Below, piece after piece: positions 36,237 to 46,529 of a stretch of 64,000 nt of DNA. Numbering within the stretch: position 1 is the stretch's first letter; every line of letters starts with the position of its first letter. The notes beneath the pieces were generated by a model, which made no database searches, had not been told where the DNA came from, and worked only from the letters and a program-made list of their open reading frames with translations. A program made the translations under genes and the position numbers. Where the stretch lies: assembly GCA_902523635.1 (NCBI GenBank), contig CABZAE010000005.1:16952-80951 (forward strand), in the 5' to 3' direction. Origin of the DNA: an uncultured Bacteroidota bacterium (lineage in GTDB: Bacteria; Bacteroidota; Bacteroidia; Flavobacteriales; Flavobacteriaceae).

Positions 36237-39044
36237 TTAATTTAATAATATAGGCTCTCCAAAACCTAATTCTTTCAATCTTCTAAACTGAGTTTTTGCA
36301 TCACCTACAACAACCCAAATTAAGTTTTTGGGATTAACATATTTATTTGCCAATTTTTTTATGTCCGAAATTGTTATTTCTTCAATAGTCTTTTTTCTGT
36401 AATCTAAATAGTCCAAATTCATGTTATAATTTGAAATATTTGAAAGCATAGACATTTTGGCATAAGAAGTTTCAAAAGCCCTGGCTGAGCTTTTAAGTAA
36501 AAAACTTTTTGTTGTTTTAAGATCATCTTGATTAAAAGTGGATGGATATTCTTCTAAAATTTCTTTTATCAATTGCAAAGACTCTAGTGTTACATTGGTT
36601 CTTACTTGGGTAAAAATAGAAAAGGGTCCCTTTGCTTTTGTTCCAGTAAAACTAGAATTAACTCCATAAGTGTAACCTTTGGATTCTCTCAATTCTTGTG
36701 TTAGTCTTGATGCAAAACCGCCTCCTCCTAAAATATAATTCATTACAGTAGCAGGATAAAAGTCATCATCATTAATTGAAAGAGCTAACGAGCCAACTCG
36801 AATAATAGATTGTTTCGCATTAGGAACATCATAAAAATAAATTGAAGGGGTTTTAAGATTTGTTGTTTTTTCAGATTCAGGAATATAGATATTTTTAGCA
36901 CTCCAATTTGACTCCAAAGATTTTAATGATTTTGAAACCTCATATTTATCTATGTCACCAACAACTAAAAAACTTGTCACGGTTGGCGATAAGAATTCAT
37001 TATAAAACATTTCCACATCTTCTAATTTAATTTCTTCAACATCGTTTATTGATCCAATTATATTTTTAGACCTGATGTTGCTTTGTCCATAAATTAATTC
37101 ATTAAAAAGGTTCCTAGATATAGAATTTGGGTTGGCTTGCTGCTGCACCAAGGTTGAAACAATAGACTTTTTGATTAATTCAAACTCTCTAACATCAAAA
37201 CGTGGTTCTAAGATCATTTCCTCAACAATTGCTAAAGTTTTTCTGTAATTTTTAGATAATGTGTTTACTACTATCGTTATTCCCTCCTTGTCTGAACTAA
37301 AAGAAATTGTTGAGCCTAGATCTTTTATTTCTTGTTGAAGTTCCTCTGTATTTTTATTTTTTGTTCCTTTATTCATTAGTCTTGCGGTAAGATAAGAAAG
37401 ACCAATTTTATTTTCCTTCTCATGTAATTGCCCTCCTTCAATGTAAATATTTATTCTAACCAAGGGAACCTCAGAGTTTTCAATTCCAGAAACCTTCATT
37501 CCATTATTGAGTTCAAATCTGTAAATTTCAGGAACCCTAATTATTGGTTTATTTCCATATGGTGGTTCCTGAGTCCTGTCAATTTTCGATGGTGTTTTTT
37601 TGAATTCAACAACTGTCTCCGTATCGAAATCAATTTCATAGCCTTGAATTATTTTTTCTTCACTGATTTTAGCCAATAATGAATTTTCTACAGCCAAATC
37701 GGTTTTATTTTTGGGAACAAAACTAGTTGTTAAAAAAGGTCTTCCCTTAATGTATTTCTCATAAACTCTGTTAACATCTTTAGTTGTTACTGAAAGTTTA
37801 TTGTTAATATCAACATTTATGAAACCTGGATTCCCAGTAAATGTATTGTAATAAGCCAAATTTGTTCCTTTACCCAATACGCTAGAGAGTCGAGAGTAAA
37901 AATTGGTTTCTTGTTCAGCTTTAATTCGATTTAAATCTTTTTCGGATATACCATTTTCCTCAAAAATCTTGAAAGCTTTAATTATACCGTTTTTCACATC
38001 ATTTAAGTTAATATTTTTGAATGCTCTAACTGATATTTGTGTGTTTCCTGCTAGTTCGTAATTGTTGTCAGACATTCTAACACTGGATGTTAGTTTTAAA
38101 TCATCAATCAAAATTTTATTTAAAAAGGCAGACTTTCCCTCAGACAAAAAAATTGATAAGACATCCAGAGCGTAGGAATCTGGATGATACTGTTCAACTG
38201 TTGGCCAAACCATTGTCAAAAGAGGTTGTCTGGCAAAGTTATCCTCATAATAGTAATTTTTATTTTTTTCTAGATTTGCTGGCCATTTTTTCTGTTTAAC
38301 AATATCATCTCCTCTGGGTATTTCATCAAAATATTTAATCACCCATTCTTTTGCTTTTTTTGTGTCAAAGTCACCAGAAATTACAAGTGTAGAATTATTT
38401 GGAACATACCATTTTTTAAAAAATCGTTTGACGTCGTCTAGCGTTGCGCTTTGTAAATCTTCTAGTGAACCTATTACTTGCCAGCTATAAGGATGACCAT
38501 CCGGATATAAATTCTTACCTATAACATATTGGTTGTGCCCGTATGGTCTATTATCCACACTTTGTCGCTTTTCATTTTTAACAACTTGTTTTTCCTTTTC
38601 TAGGACTGGGTCAGTTACGGTATTAATGAACCATCCTAATTTATCTGCTTCAGCCCAAATCATCTTTTCTAAGGCATCATTGGGTACGGTTTGAAGATAA
38701 TTTGTTCGGTCAGGGCTTGTTGATCCATTTGCTCCTGACCCTCCTATCCTTGCACTCATTTTATCCAATCCACCTTTACCTAGATTTTCTGATTCAAGAA
38801 AAAGTAAATGCTCAAATAGATGTGCAAATCCTGTTCTACCTTTTTCTTCTCTTGAAGATCCAACATGAACCATAAGTTCAACAGCAACAATCGGGTCAGA
38901 TTTATCTATGTGAAAAACTACGTCTAATCCATTTTCTAACTCAAACTTTTCAAAATTTACTTTAAAATTATTTGATCTTTGATTCTTATTACATGATACA
39001 ATAACAAAAAATACACTAAACAATAGAATTTTAAATGTTTTCAT
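36237..39044 (-). CDS. M16 family zinc peptidase lipoprotein (insulinase/pitrilysin type)
   Basis: A 935-residue protein with a lipoprotein signal (ends IVSC, residue 18) and two M16 halves. The active half has the inverted zinc motif His75-Leu-Phe-Glu78-His79 (GFAHLFEHLLFLES) and a distal Glu in VVKNEKRQSVDNRPYG. The second half (about 515-930, starting RFELNNGMKVSG) lacks the zinc motif, as is normal, and holds the substrate-positioning GGGGFASRLTQELRESKGYTYG. It would degrade oligopeptides at the envelope. First gene of a likely four-gene operon running down to 32200. Confidence 0.92.
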   Translation of the reverse strand: MKTFKILLFSVFFVIVSCNKNQRSNNFKVNFEKFELENGLDVVFHIDKSDPIVAVELMVHVGSSREEKGRTGFAHLFEHLLFLESENLGKGGLDKMSARIGGSGANGSTSPDRTNYLQTVPNDALEKMIWAEADKLGWFINTVTDPVLEKEKQVVKNEKRQSVDNRPYGHNQYVIGKNLYPDGHPYSWQVIGSLEDLQSATLDDVKRFFKKWYVPNNSTLVISGDFDTKKAKEWVIKYFDEIPRGDDIVKQKKWPANLEKNKNYYYEDNFARQPLLTMVWPTVEQYHPDSYALDVLSIFLSEGKSAFLNKILIDDLKLTSSVRMSDNNYELAGNTQISVRAFKNINLNDVKNGIIKAFKIFEENGISEKDLNRIKAEQETNFYSRLSSVLGKGTNLAYYNTFTGNPGFINVDINNKLSVTTKDVNRVYEKYIKGRPFLTTSFVPKNKTDLAVENSLLAKISEEKIIQGYEIDFDTETVVEFKKTPSKIDRTQEPPYGNKPIIRVPEIYRFELNNGMKVSGIENSEVPLVRINIYIEGGQLHEKENKIGLSYLTARLMNKGTKNKNTEELQQEIKDLGSTISFSSDKEGITIVVNTLSKNYRKTLAIVEEMILEPRFDVREFELIKKSIVSTLVQQQANPNSISRNLFNELIYGQSNIRSKNIIGSINDVEEIKLEDVEMFYNEFLSPTVTSFLVVGDIDKYEVSKSLKSLESNWSAKNIYIPESEKTTNLKTPSIYFYDVPNAKQSIIRVGSLALSINDDDFYPATVMNYILGGGGFASRLTQELRESKGYTYGVNSSFTGTKAKGPFSIFTQVRTNVTLESLQLIKEILEEYPSTFNQDDLKTTKSFLLKSSARAFETSYAKMSMLSNISNYNMNLDYLDYRKKTIEEITISDIKKLANKYVNPKNLIWVVVGDAKTQFRRLKELGFGEPILLN

Positions 39045-39061
39045 GACTATTTAATTTTATT

Positions 39062-39094
39062 AAAAAGTATAAATAAATACATCAAATAGCCAAA
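39062..39094 (-). promoter_or_regulatory. possible promoter of the M16 operon
   Basis: On the minus strand TTTG (39094-39091), 21 bases, then TACTTTTT (39069-39062), seven of eight positions matching TAnnTTTG. It would start transcription about 10 bases before the M16 start codon. Confidence 0.4.
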
Positions 39095-39123
39095 TTTCTT
39101 AGAATTAATCATTAAAATTACGT

Positions 39124-40410
39124 TTACTTTTTACTGTACTTACCAACTGAATTTGCAACAATCATTGAAACTGTAGCATCACCAGTAATATTCACAACTG
39201 TTCTAAACATATCTAGAGGTCTGTCTACAGCAAAAATCAAAGCTATTCCAATAGCCAACTTGTCAGCAGGAAATCCTATGGATTCTAAGACAATTACTAA
39301 CATTACCATCCCAGCTCCGGGAACTGCAGCTGTACCAATTGATGCTAACAATGCTGTCAAAACTATCGTTAGTTGATCATAAAAGGATATGTCAAATGCT
39401 AGTGCTTGACAAATAAAAACGGCTGCAACAGCTTGGTATAAACTTGTTCCATCCATATTTATAGTAGCACCAACAGGTAAAACAAAACTTGAAACCTCTT
39501 TATCAACACCAATGTATTTTTCTACCCTATCCATTGTTACAGGAAGTGTAGCCGCACTACTAGATGTGGAAAATGCTAACAATTGAGCCGGACTAATTTG
39601 TTTTAAAAACCATACTGGATTGGTTTTAGTAAATAAAAAAACCAAAATACTATAAACTGCAATCATTATAATTAAGCCAAAAACAATAATTAAAGCATAC
39701 TTTAATAAAGCCATCAAAATTTCTGAGTCATCAGATGAAACAACTACATTTGCTAACAAAGCAAATACAGCGTATGGTGCGGTTAGCATTATTAAATCAA
39801 CCATCTTCAAAACAACATCATTTAAAGAATCAAAAATTGATTTTAAAGGTTTTGATTTATCGTCTCCGATTAGAAGCATCGAAATTCCTAAAAAAATGGA
39901 CACAAAAATAACCTGAAGCATCAATCTGTTATCTGAAAATGCCTTAAATGCATTATCAGGTACCACATCCTCTATAAACTGTAATGGTCCAATACTTTTT
40001 TGTTCAGATGCAGTCGATAACTTTTGTTGTACACCTTTACTTTCAGAATAGGTGTCAGTAAGCTTTGAAACAGTCTCAGCAGAAACACCATCACCGGGTT
40101 CAAAAATATTCACCAATATCAGGCCAATGGATATTGCTATGATTGTAGTACAAATGTAGACTATTATAGTTCTAAGTCCAATAAGCTTAAATTTTGATAT
40201 ATCCTTTAAATCAGAAATGCCCTTAATTAATGATGCTAAAATTAATGGAATTGCAATCAACTTAAGTAGTTTAATAAAGATTGTGCCAACAGGCTTGATC
40301 CAATTATTAGAAAAATTTTTTCCTCCTTCAAATTGTAACAAAATGAAGCCAAAAATTAAACCCAGAACCATTCCAATTATTATTTTCCAATGAAGTTCAA
40401 TTTTTTTCAT
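39124..40410 (-). CDS. dicarboxylate/amino acid:cation symporter (DAACS family)
   Basis: A 428-residue transporter with the helices and loops of the glutamate/C4-dicarboxylate symporters: the serine-rich hairpin AFSTSSSAATLPVTM, the substrate/Na+ site PVGATINMDGTSLY and the second hairpin ASIGTAAVPGAGMVML. It would import glutamate, aspartate or succinate-type acids with Na+ or H+. Last gene on the minus strand after the GH13 enzyme (35-base gap), though its substrate has no evident link with glucan use. Confidence 0.92.
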   Translation of the reverse strand: MKKIELHWKIIIGMVLGLIFGFILLQFEGGKNFSNNWIKPVGTIFIKLLKLIAIPLILASLIKGISDLKDISKFKLIGLRTIIVYICTTIIAISIGLILVNIFEPGDGVSAETVSKLTDTYSESKGVQQKLSTASEQKSIGPLQFIEDVVPDNAFKAFSDNRLMLQVIFVSIFLGISMLLIGDDKSKPLKSIFDSLNDVVLKMVDLIMLTAPYAVFALLANVVVSSDDSEILMALLKYALIIVFGLIIMIAVYSILVFLFTKTNPVWFLKQISPAQLLAFSTSSSAATLPVTMDRVEKYIGVDKEVSSFVLPVGATINMDGTSLYQAVAAVFICQALAFDISFYDQLTIVLTALLASIGTAAVPGAGMVMLVIVLESIGFPADKLAIGIALIFAVDRPLDMFRTVVNITGDATVSMIVANSVGKYSKK

Positions 40411-40445
40411 AGTTGGGTTATATATTTTTCAACTGACTTTTTTTA

Positions 40446-42335
40446 TTAATCTATTTCGATTATGAGTGCTGTTTTTTTATCTATTTCAATATTCTCATTC
40501 AAAGAAACGGTTCTTTCATTAAGGAGATCAAACCCAAGCTCCTTTTCAGAGATTAGTTCCGCAAACCTAGAGATATCTATTTGTTTTGAAGAATCATTTC
40601 TATTTAAAATAACCCATACCATTTTATCCTCTAGAATTCTAAAGTATGAATAAACTTCATCTTTGGGTGCAAATTGAATCAATTTACCATGATGAATAAT
40701 TTTATTATTCTTTCTCCAATTCAAAAGTTTTTTGAAGAACATTTGTGTTTCACGCTCATTAATGGATAAGTTTTCACCAGTGAAAGCATTTTTGTTATGA
40801 TCGGGCCAACCACCTGGAAATTCGGTCCTCACCAAACCATGATTTCCTGGACGTTTTTCATCAGGACTCATTATTATTTCAGTTCCGTAATAAAATTGAG
40901 GTATGCCTCGAATTGTTGAATAAAAAACTATGCCCATTTTAAATAAATCAATATCCTTTTTTACTTGAGTAAAAAATCTTGCCATATCGTGATTATCCGG
41001 AAATACTAAAAGATTGTTTGGATCCGGATATAAAAAATCACTTGCCAATGATCGATAGGGTTTGCTAAATCCCATGCCATACTTGTAACCATCAGTCAAT
41101 GATTCATTAAAAGACATTTGCAGTGGGAAATCCATAAGCGTAGGTAAATGTGACACATATCCATCGTGATTCACCTTTCCTCTTTGCCAATATGAAATTA
41201 TTGTTGGAGTATCAGCCCATTCTTCACCAACTATGTTAAAATTAGGATATTCATTCATTAATGCATAAGTCCAATCAGTCATAAAATCTTTATCGGAATA
41301 AGGATAGGTGTCGACTCTTATACCAGCTAGTCCCGCATATTCTGTCCACCAAATTGCATTTTGAATCAAATATTTAGAAACAATCGGATTTTTCTGATTT
41401 AAATCTGGCATTGTTTCAACAAACCAACCATCTGCATGTTCTTTTTTATCGATTTCAGATGCATAAATATCTTGAACAGTTTGTCTCCTGTGAGAAGTTC
41501 TTTTATATTCATTTTGATTATTAAACCAGTTTTTCATTGGAGGATCTTTAAAAAACCAATGAAATGACCCACAATGGTTGGGTATCATATCCATCACAAG
41601 TTTAATACCCATATCTTTTGATTTTAAACTTAATTCTTTAAATAACTCATTAGTACCAAATCTAGGATCAATTTTATAATAATCAGTAGTAGAATATCCA
41701 TGGTAAGAAGCCCTTTCCATATTGTTTTCTAAAACAGGGTTTAACCATACAGTGGTAAAGCCCATTTCTTTTATGTAATCTAAATTATTGATGATACCTT
41801 GTATATCACCACCATGTAGACCCCAAATATCTTCCCTGTTAGGTCGTTCACGCATGTATTCAATATCGTCATTATTTAGATCTCCATTTGCATATCTGTC
41901 AGGAGTAATTAAGTACATCACATCTTCAGTACTAAAACCTTTTACATCCTCAGCACCATCTAATCTATCCTTTAAAATAAAATCTTGTCTTTCAACGATC
42001 GTGTTGGCTCTGTAAAAATCAATTTCAACATTTCCTGGTTTAGCATTTTCTGTTATGCTTACATTCAAAAAAAGATAATTCTTGTTTTCAAACTTGTCAA
42101 ATGAATTTAATTTAATGCTGGGATTATTAATTTTTGGAACCAAATCGTTAATATTCTCTCCGTAAACTAAAATCTGAAGGTCAACTGTTTTCATTCCTAT
42201 CCACCAATTTGGAGGTTCTACCTTTTCAATAATGTTCTCAAGTTTAACATCATTAACTAGTTCTGAAGGTTTTTGATTATCATCACACGACAAATAAAAA
42301 ACAACAGTAAAAATTGTTATAACTATTTTTTTCAT
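40446..42335 (-). CDS. lipoprotein alpha-amylase family enzyme, GH13 (cyclomaltodextrinase/neopullulanase type)
   Basis: A 629-residue lipoprotein (signal ends FYLSC) with an N-terminal beta domain of the Cyc-maltodext_N kind (about 25-115) and a GH13 barrel. Conserved regions are VMDMIPNHCG, GIRVDTYPY with nucleophile Asp342, NIVGEEWAD with acid/base Glu371 and FPDNHDMARF with Asp450. It would cleave alpha-1,4 (and perhaps alpha-1,6) glucans in the manner of SusA. The frame also opens at an ATG at 42347 overlapping the previous gene; the ATG at 42335, one base after that stop, gives the more normal signal peptide. Confidence 0.9.
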   Translation of the reverse strand: MKKIVITIFTVVFYLSCDDNQKPSELVNDVKLENIIEKVEPPNWWIGMKTVDLQILVYGENINDLVPKINNPSIKLNSFDKFENKNYLFLNVSITENAKPGNVEIDFYRANTIVERQDFILKDRLDGAEDVKGFSTEDVMYLITPDRYANGDLNNDDIEYMRERPNREDIWGLHGGDIQGIINNLDYIKEMGFTTVWLNPVLENNMERASYHGYSTTDYYKIDPRFGTNELFKELSLKSKDMGIKLVMDMIPNHCGSFHWFFKDPPMKNWFNNQNEYKRTSHRRQTVQDIYASEIDKKEHADGWFVETMPDLNQKNPIVSKYLIQNAIWWTEYAGLAGIRVDTYPYSDKDFMTDWTYALMNEYPNFNIVGEEWADTPTIISYWQRGKVNHDGYVSHLPTLMDFPLQMSFNESLTDGYKYGMGFSKPYRSLASDFLYPDPNNLLVFPDNHDMARFFTQVKKDIDLFKMGIVFYSTIRGIPQFYYGTEIIMSPDEKRPGNHGLVRTEFPGGWPDHNKNAFTGENLSINERETQMFFKKLLNWRKNNKIIHHGKLIQFAPKDEVYSYFRILEDKMVWVILNRNDSSKQIDISRFAELISEKELGFDLLNERTVSLNENIEIDKKTALIIEID

Positions 42336-42336
42336 A

Positions 42337-43626
42337 TTAATTTTCATTACTAAATATCTGCTTGTAAATTTCTCCTTTAATTATATTATCTCTATTCTGA
42401 CCACCATTAGGAGTTTTATACATTTGAGTCAGAATAACACCAACAAAATCACGTTTTGGATCAATCCAAAAATGTGTTCCCTCATAACCACCTCCAGACC
42501 AAAGCCCCTCATCGCCATGACCGAGTTCTCGTGATTTTTTACTTGTAACCCATAAATTGTATCCGTTATAGCCATATTCATTATCCAACTGAGTATGTGG
42601 AGAATAGATTTCTTTCACTGAAGATTCATCTAAAAAACGATGCCCATTCAATTCTCCATGATTTAATAGCATTCTTAAAAAATCTGTATAGCCATCTGCA
42701 GTTCCAATCATTCCCTCGCCACCTAAGAATAATTTATTCTTTTCGTCGTATAATGGAACATATTTACCCATAATATCAAGTTCCCCATTATTTGCCAAAC
42801 GAATTATGGAATCAGCACCTGAAAAAACAGGCAGCAATTCATCTTTTTTATTCTTGTTATATTTTAAACCATCTATTTTCAAAGGGCCGGTGATTCTGTT
42901 TTTAACAAGGTCACTAAGTGATGCTCCACCAGCTCTTTCGTTGACAATTCCAAGAACTGTTGTATTTAGTCCATAAAAACTTTTATTTCCAGGTTGATCT
43001 ATTAACGGAAGTTCAGATAATTTTTTAATAAATTCATCAGAATTTTTTGAATCAGCCAAATCTTTCATTACTAGAGCTTCATCCAGACACTTGATTCCAG
43101 TGGTGCCATAATAAAAACCTGCCTCATGATTAATTAATTGTAATACAGTCATTTCTGATTGACGCTCAACAATTTTTAATGGGCAAGGATTACCAGTTTT
43201 GTGTTTATCATTACCCATAGCTTCTGCATAACCGGTAAGAGAGCTGCCATCTTGAGTTAAAGCAACTTTGAGATTCTTAAACTCGGGAATATATTTAGAA
43301 ACCGGTTCGTCTAGACTCAAAAGGCCATCCTCAACAAGATCCATTGTAATCGAAATTGTAACAATTTTGCTCATGGACCAAATTCTAAACCATGTGTTTT
43401 CGTCAATGGTTTGATTAGGTAATAAATTTACATTTTTATCACTGAACTGATATATGGATTTACCACTTTTATCTTCCAATCGAACAAGTAATAGGGCTTG
43501 AGAACCATTGTCAATAAATGATTTAGCCAATGAGTTTACTTTCTCTGAATCAGAAATTAAAATTTTGTCGGTTTCACACGCATTAACAATTGAAAAAAGA
43601 AATAAAAGTGTTATAAGTTTTTTCAT
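42337..43626 (-). CDS. class C beta-lactamase-like serine hydrolase
   Basis: A 429-residue exported protein (N-terminal LFLFSIVNAC, a possible lipobox) of the beta-lactamase/D-Ala-D-Ala carboxypeptidase fold. Catalytic Ser84-x-x-Lys87 is in RIWSMSKIVT, the Tyr motif is FYGLNTTVLG, and the third motif region is GYEGTHFWIDP near residue 385. Members of this group include esterases as well as peptidases, so the substrate is open; an esterase acting on decorated glycans would fit its place between GH97 and GH13 genes. Confidence 0.83.
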   Translation of the reverse strand: MKKLITLLFLFSIVNACETDKILISDSEKVNSLAKSFIDNGSQALLLVRLEDKSGKSIYQFSDKNVNLLPNQTIDENTWFRIWSMSKIVTISITMDLVEDGLLSLDEPVSKYIPEFKNLKVALTQDGSSLTGYAEAMGNDKHKTGNPCPLKIVERQSEMTVLQLINHEAGFYYGTTGIKCLDEALVMKDLADSKNSDEFIKKLSELPLIDQPGNKSFYGLNTTVLGIVNERAGGASLSDLVKNRITGPLKIDGLKYNKNKKDELLPVFSGADSIIRLANNGELDIMGKYVPLYDEKNKLFLGGEGMIGTADGYTDFLRMLLNHGELNGHRFLDESSVKEIYSPHTQLDNEYGYNGYNLWVTSKKSRELGHGDEGLWSGGGYEGTHFWIDPKRDFVGVILTQMYKTPNGGQNRDNIIKGEIYKQIFSNEN

Positions 43627-43649
43627 ACAGTTTACAAACTTAACGAATA

Positions 43650-45770
43650 TTAAAGTTTGATTGCCTCAACAGCAAAACCCCCACCAGGTGCAAGAAATAT
43701 AGGTAGCTTTGAAGACTCATTTATTTTTAATCGAATTTTTTCAATTTCGTATTCCATTGGGTTTTCTTTCCAGTGAGTAGTTTTTCTATCTTTATAAATT
43801 AGCAAGTCATAAGTTTCTCCAATATCTAAAAAATCCAAATTTAAATCAAAGTTTCTCTCCATCTCGTCAGTTATTCCCCCTATGTACCAATTTTCTGAAT
43901 TTTTGTCTTTTCTTGCGATTGTTACATACTCCGAAATACTACTATTTAGTACTACTTTATTATCCCAATCAACTGGGACTTTTTTGATAAATTCAAATGC
44001 CTCAGGATGTTTCATGTAATGCTTTGGTAAATCTGCGGCCATTTGCATTGGTGAATAATAAACAACATACAAACCTAATTCTTTTGCAATTGTTGAGGGA
44101 ACTATAGCATTTTTATCAATTACACCTGATCCAGGCTCAGTGTATCTAAAATTATTTAATTGAAAAATACCAGGTGTGTAATCCATTGGACCGCTCAATA
44201 ATCGTGTAAATGGTAAATCGGTTGCATGGTTTACTCCATTTGAGGAGAAGCCATTAAACTCTTGTCCTTTTGCACCTTCTCTCGATATAAAGTTCGGATA
44301 CTTTCTCCTGAGTCCAGTATCCTTAATCGGCTCATGTGTTTTTATCATTAAATTATATTTAGCAGCAATATCAATTACTTTTTGGAAATGATTAATCATA
44401 TATTGCCCGTGGTGCCATTCTTTTGAAATAGTACCATCCTCAGCATAAACTTTAATGTTTTTACTTACATCATTAACATAACCTGTTTTTATATTATTTA
44501 TACCATATTTTTTATACATTTCAAATGCCTCCTCCATCTGATTTTCATAGTTTTGTATTTGTCCTCCAGTCTCATGATGTCCAATTAGTCTAACACCTTT
44601 TTTTAATGCATATTTAGATAACAAATCAATATCAAAATCATCGAAGGTTTCAGTAAAACTAAAAGGGATCCCCTCACCTAAACAACACCATTCTGAATAC
44701 CATCCCTTATTCCATCCTTCAACTAATAATCCGTCAAAATTATGCTTCGATGCAAAATCTAAATAACTCTTTACCTTCATATTATTAGCAGCATGATATT
44801 TGGATTGAAACCAAGTTGACTCATTTGTTCCTATCATTTCCCACCACACACCCATGTATTTACCAGGTTTCACCCACGAATAATCTTCATCTGGATCAGG
44901 ATCATCATTTAGATTTAAAATTATGTTAGACATTAACAATTCAGATGAATTATCTGCGATTTGTATGTATCTCCATGGTGAAACGATCTGACTGTCGAGT
45001 TTTACTTTAGTTATGCCATCAGACCATGGATAAAGTTCAACTTCTAAACTGCCATTACCCCTAGGTGCCAAAGTCATACTTGAATAATCTATAAGGTTGG
45101 CTTCATGTATACTTATCAAGTATCCATTGTTTTTTTTGATAGTTAGTGGAGTATGTGCAGCATCAATACCTAGTGAATCATATGAGATATCCTCAATATT
45201 TTCAGAAAAATATTTTTTTGAGATTTTATCAATTTTTGATTCAACATATAGAAATTCATATCTGCGATAGGAAAAAGCAGGAATCCACCAGGCAGTGTCA
45301 TCCGAACTTAAATTAAACTCAGTAAATTCATCTATAATATTGTAGTTTTTAATACTTTTTTGTTTTGGTACATAATATTTAAAGGCAACTCCGTCATTAT
45401 AAACTCTAAAAGTAATTTTAAAATCAACATCACCTTTATTTAGTTCAAGAGTTAAAGATTTATAATGGTTTTTAATTTTTGAAAACTCTCCATACAAAGG
45501 TGTCCAAGTTTCATTAAACTCATCAACTTCAAAATTTTTGAGCTGAACTTCGTTTCCAAGGTTTAAATTATCTTGTAATATTAATCCAAGGCTAGACGGA
45601 TTAATAATCTGTTGACTATTTTTTTTTATATCGTACTTTAGTTCACCATCAACTATTTCGAAAACAAGCTTTATTTTACCATCAGGGGAGTCAATCGATT
45701 GCTTTGTATTATTGGAACATGATAATAAAAATAAAAAAAGGGTCAGAAAAATATATCTAAAAAACCTCAT
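43650..45770 (-). CDS. lipoprotein alpha-glucosidase-like enzyme, GH97
   Basis: About 706 residues. The N-terminal beta-sandwich of GH97 (SIDSPDGKIKLVFEI onward, 20-270) is followed by a barrel with ESTWFQSKYHAANN, DGLLVEGWNKGWY and THEPIKDTGLRRKYPN, then a C-terminal beta domain. The Glu480 in the HEPIKDTG block is, as I recall, the mark of the inverting SusB-like branch rather than the retaining alpha-galactosidase branch. The frame opens at an ATG at 45809 overlapping the previous stop, but the ATG at 45770 gives a standard lipoprotein signal (MRFFRYIFLTLFLFLLSC), so I prefer it. Confidence 0.88.
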   Translation of the reverse strand: MRFFRYIFLTLFLFLLSCSNNTKQSIDSPDGKIKLVFEIVDGELKYDIKKNSQQIINPSSLGLILQDNLNLGNEVQLKNFEVDEFNETWTPLYGEFSKIKNHYKSLTLELNKGDVDFKITFRVYNDGVAFKYYVPKQKSIKNYNIIDEFTEFNLSSDDTAWWIPAFSYRRYEFLYVESKIDKISKKYFSENIEDISYDSLGIDAAHTPLTIKKNNGYLISIHEANLIDYSSMTLAPRGNGSLEVELYPWSDGITKVKLDSQIVSPWRYIQIADNSSELLMSNIILNLNDDPDPDEDYSWVKPGKYMGVWWEMIGTNESTWFQSKYHAANNMKVKSYLDFASKHNFDGLLVEGWNKGWYSEWCCLGEGIPFSFTETFDDFDIDLLSKYALKKGVRLIGHHETGGQIQNYENQMEEAFEMYKKYGINNIKTGYVNDVSKNIKVYAEDGTISKEWHHGQYMINHFQKVIDIAAKYNLMIKTHEPIKDTGLRRKYPNFISREGAKGQEFNGFSSNGVNHATDLPFTRLLSGPMDYTPGIFQLNNFRYTEPGSGVIDKNAIVPSTIAKELGLYVVYYSPMQMAADLPKHYMKHPEAFEFIKKVPVDWDNKVVLNSSISEYVTIARKDKNSENWYIGGITDEMERNFDLNLDFLDIGETYDLLIYKDRKTTHWKENPMEYEIEKIRLKINESSKLPIFLAPGGGFAVEAIKL

Positions 45771-45805
45771 TATTTGATATTTAAATAATTTAAAAGAATC
45801 TATAA

Positions 45806-46522
45806 TCATAAATTAAAAGTAGAAATACTTGAAAAACTACTATTATTGGTTTGATCCGTTGTTTTAACTCTCCAGAAATAGGTTGAACCAGTATCCAATG
45901 TTATTTGAACAGAGGAACTACTAATAGCAGACATTACAGGTGTTTGCTTTCCATCAACTTTATCAACATACAGTGTGTAAGTCAAAACATCCCCTGCATC
46001 AGGATCATTTCCTGTCCAAGACAGTGTTGTTTTCCCCGAGGAAGTAGTAGGCGTACTTAAAATAGCACCCAATGGGACATTAGTTACAATGGAACTACCG
46101 GCCAAATAAAATTTATTGGTCCCGCTGTTTGCTGTCTTTGAATTCGATTTGATGGATTTTACACTCCACGAATATGGAACTCCTTTAAAAAGTAAAATTG
46201 TTGTAGAATTTGTTTTAATTCCAGTTTTAGTTTTCACATCGTTCGTTAAAAGATTGGTATATGTAAGATCGTAACTATCGGTATTATTAGAATCTGACCA
46301 TTGAAACGTGACATTACTTGTGAATGCATCTACAGAGGATCCAATAATACAAGAACTATTTGCGGCAGGTGCAATCAAGTCTGATGATCCTGGTGAAGCC
46401 ATTGATTGAAATTCACTTGGAAGTTTCTCAGGACTGTAAACTAAATCATCCATGCAATCGCAATCACAGCTCAATAAAAAAATTGATATGATTAAGATTG
46501 AATATTTTGATATTTTTTTCAT
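45806..46522 (-). CDS. lipoprotein with two fibronectin III-like domains
   Basis: A 238-residue lipoprotein: signal MKKISKYSILIISIFLLSC, then an unusual Cys-Asp-Cys-Asp-Cys stretch, and two beta-sandwich repeats (about 60-140 and 150-238) with shared pattern, for example VTFQWSDSNNTDSYDLTY and TTLSWTGNDPDAGDVLTY, PYSWSVKSI and YFWRVKTTDQTNNSS. No SusE/SusF starch-binding signature can be asserted. It is seven bases from the lectin-domain gene and overlaps the longer form of the GH97 gene, so it is probably a cell-surface accessory for that set. Confidence 0.72.
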   Translation of the reverse strand: MKKISKYSILIISIFLLSCDCDCMDDLVYSPEKLPSEFQSMASPGSSDLIAPAANSSCIIGSSVDAFTSNVTFQWSDSNNTDSYDLTYTNLLTNDVKTKTGIKTNSTTILLFKGVPYSWSVKSIKSNSKTANSGTNKFYLAGSSIVTNVPLGAILSTPTTSSGKTTLSWTGNDPDAGDVLTYTLYVDKVDGKQTPVMSAISSSSVQITLDTGSTYFWRVKTTDQTNNSSFSSISTFNL

Positions 46523-46529
46523 AACTAAT

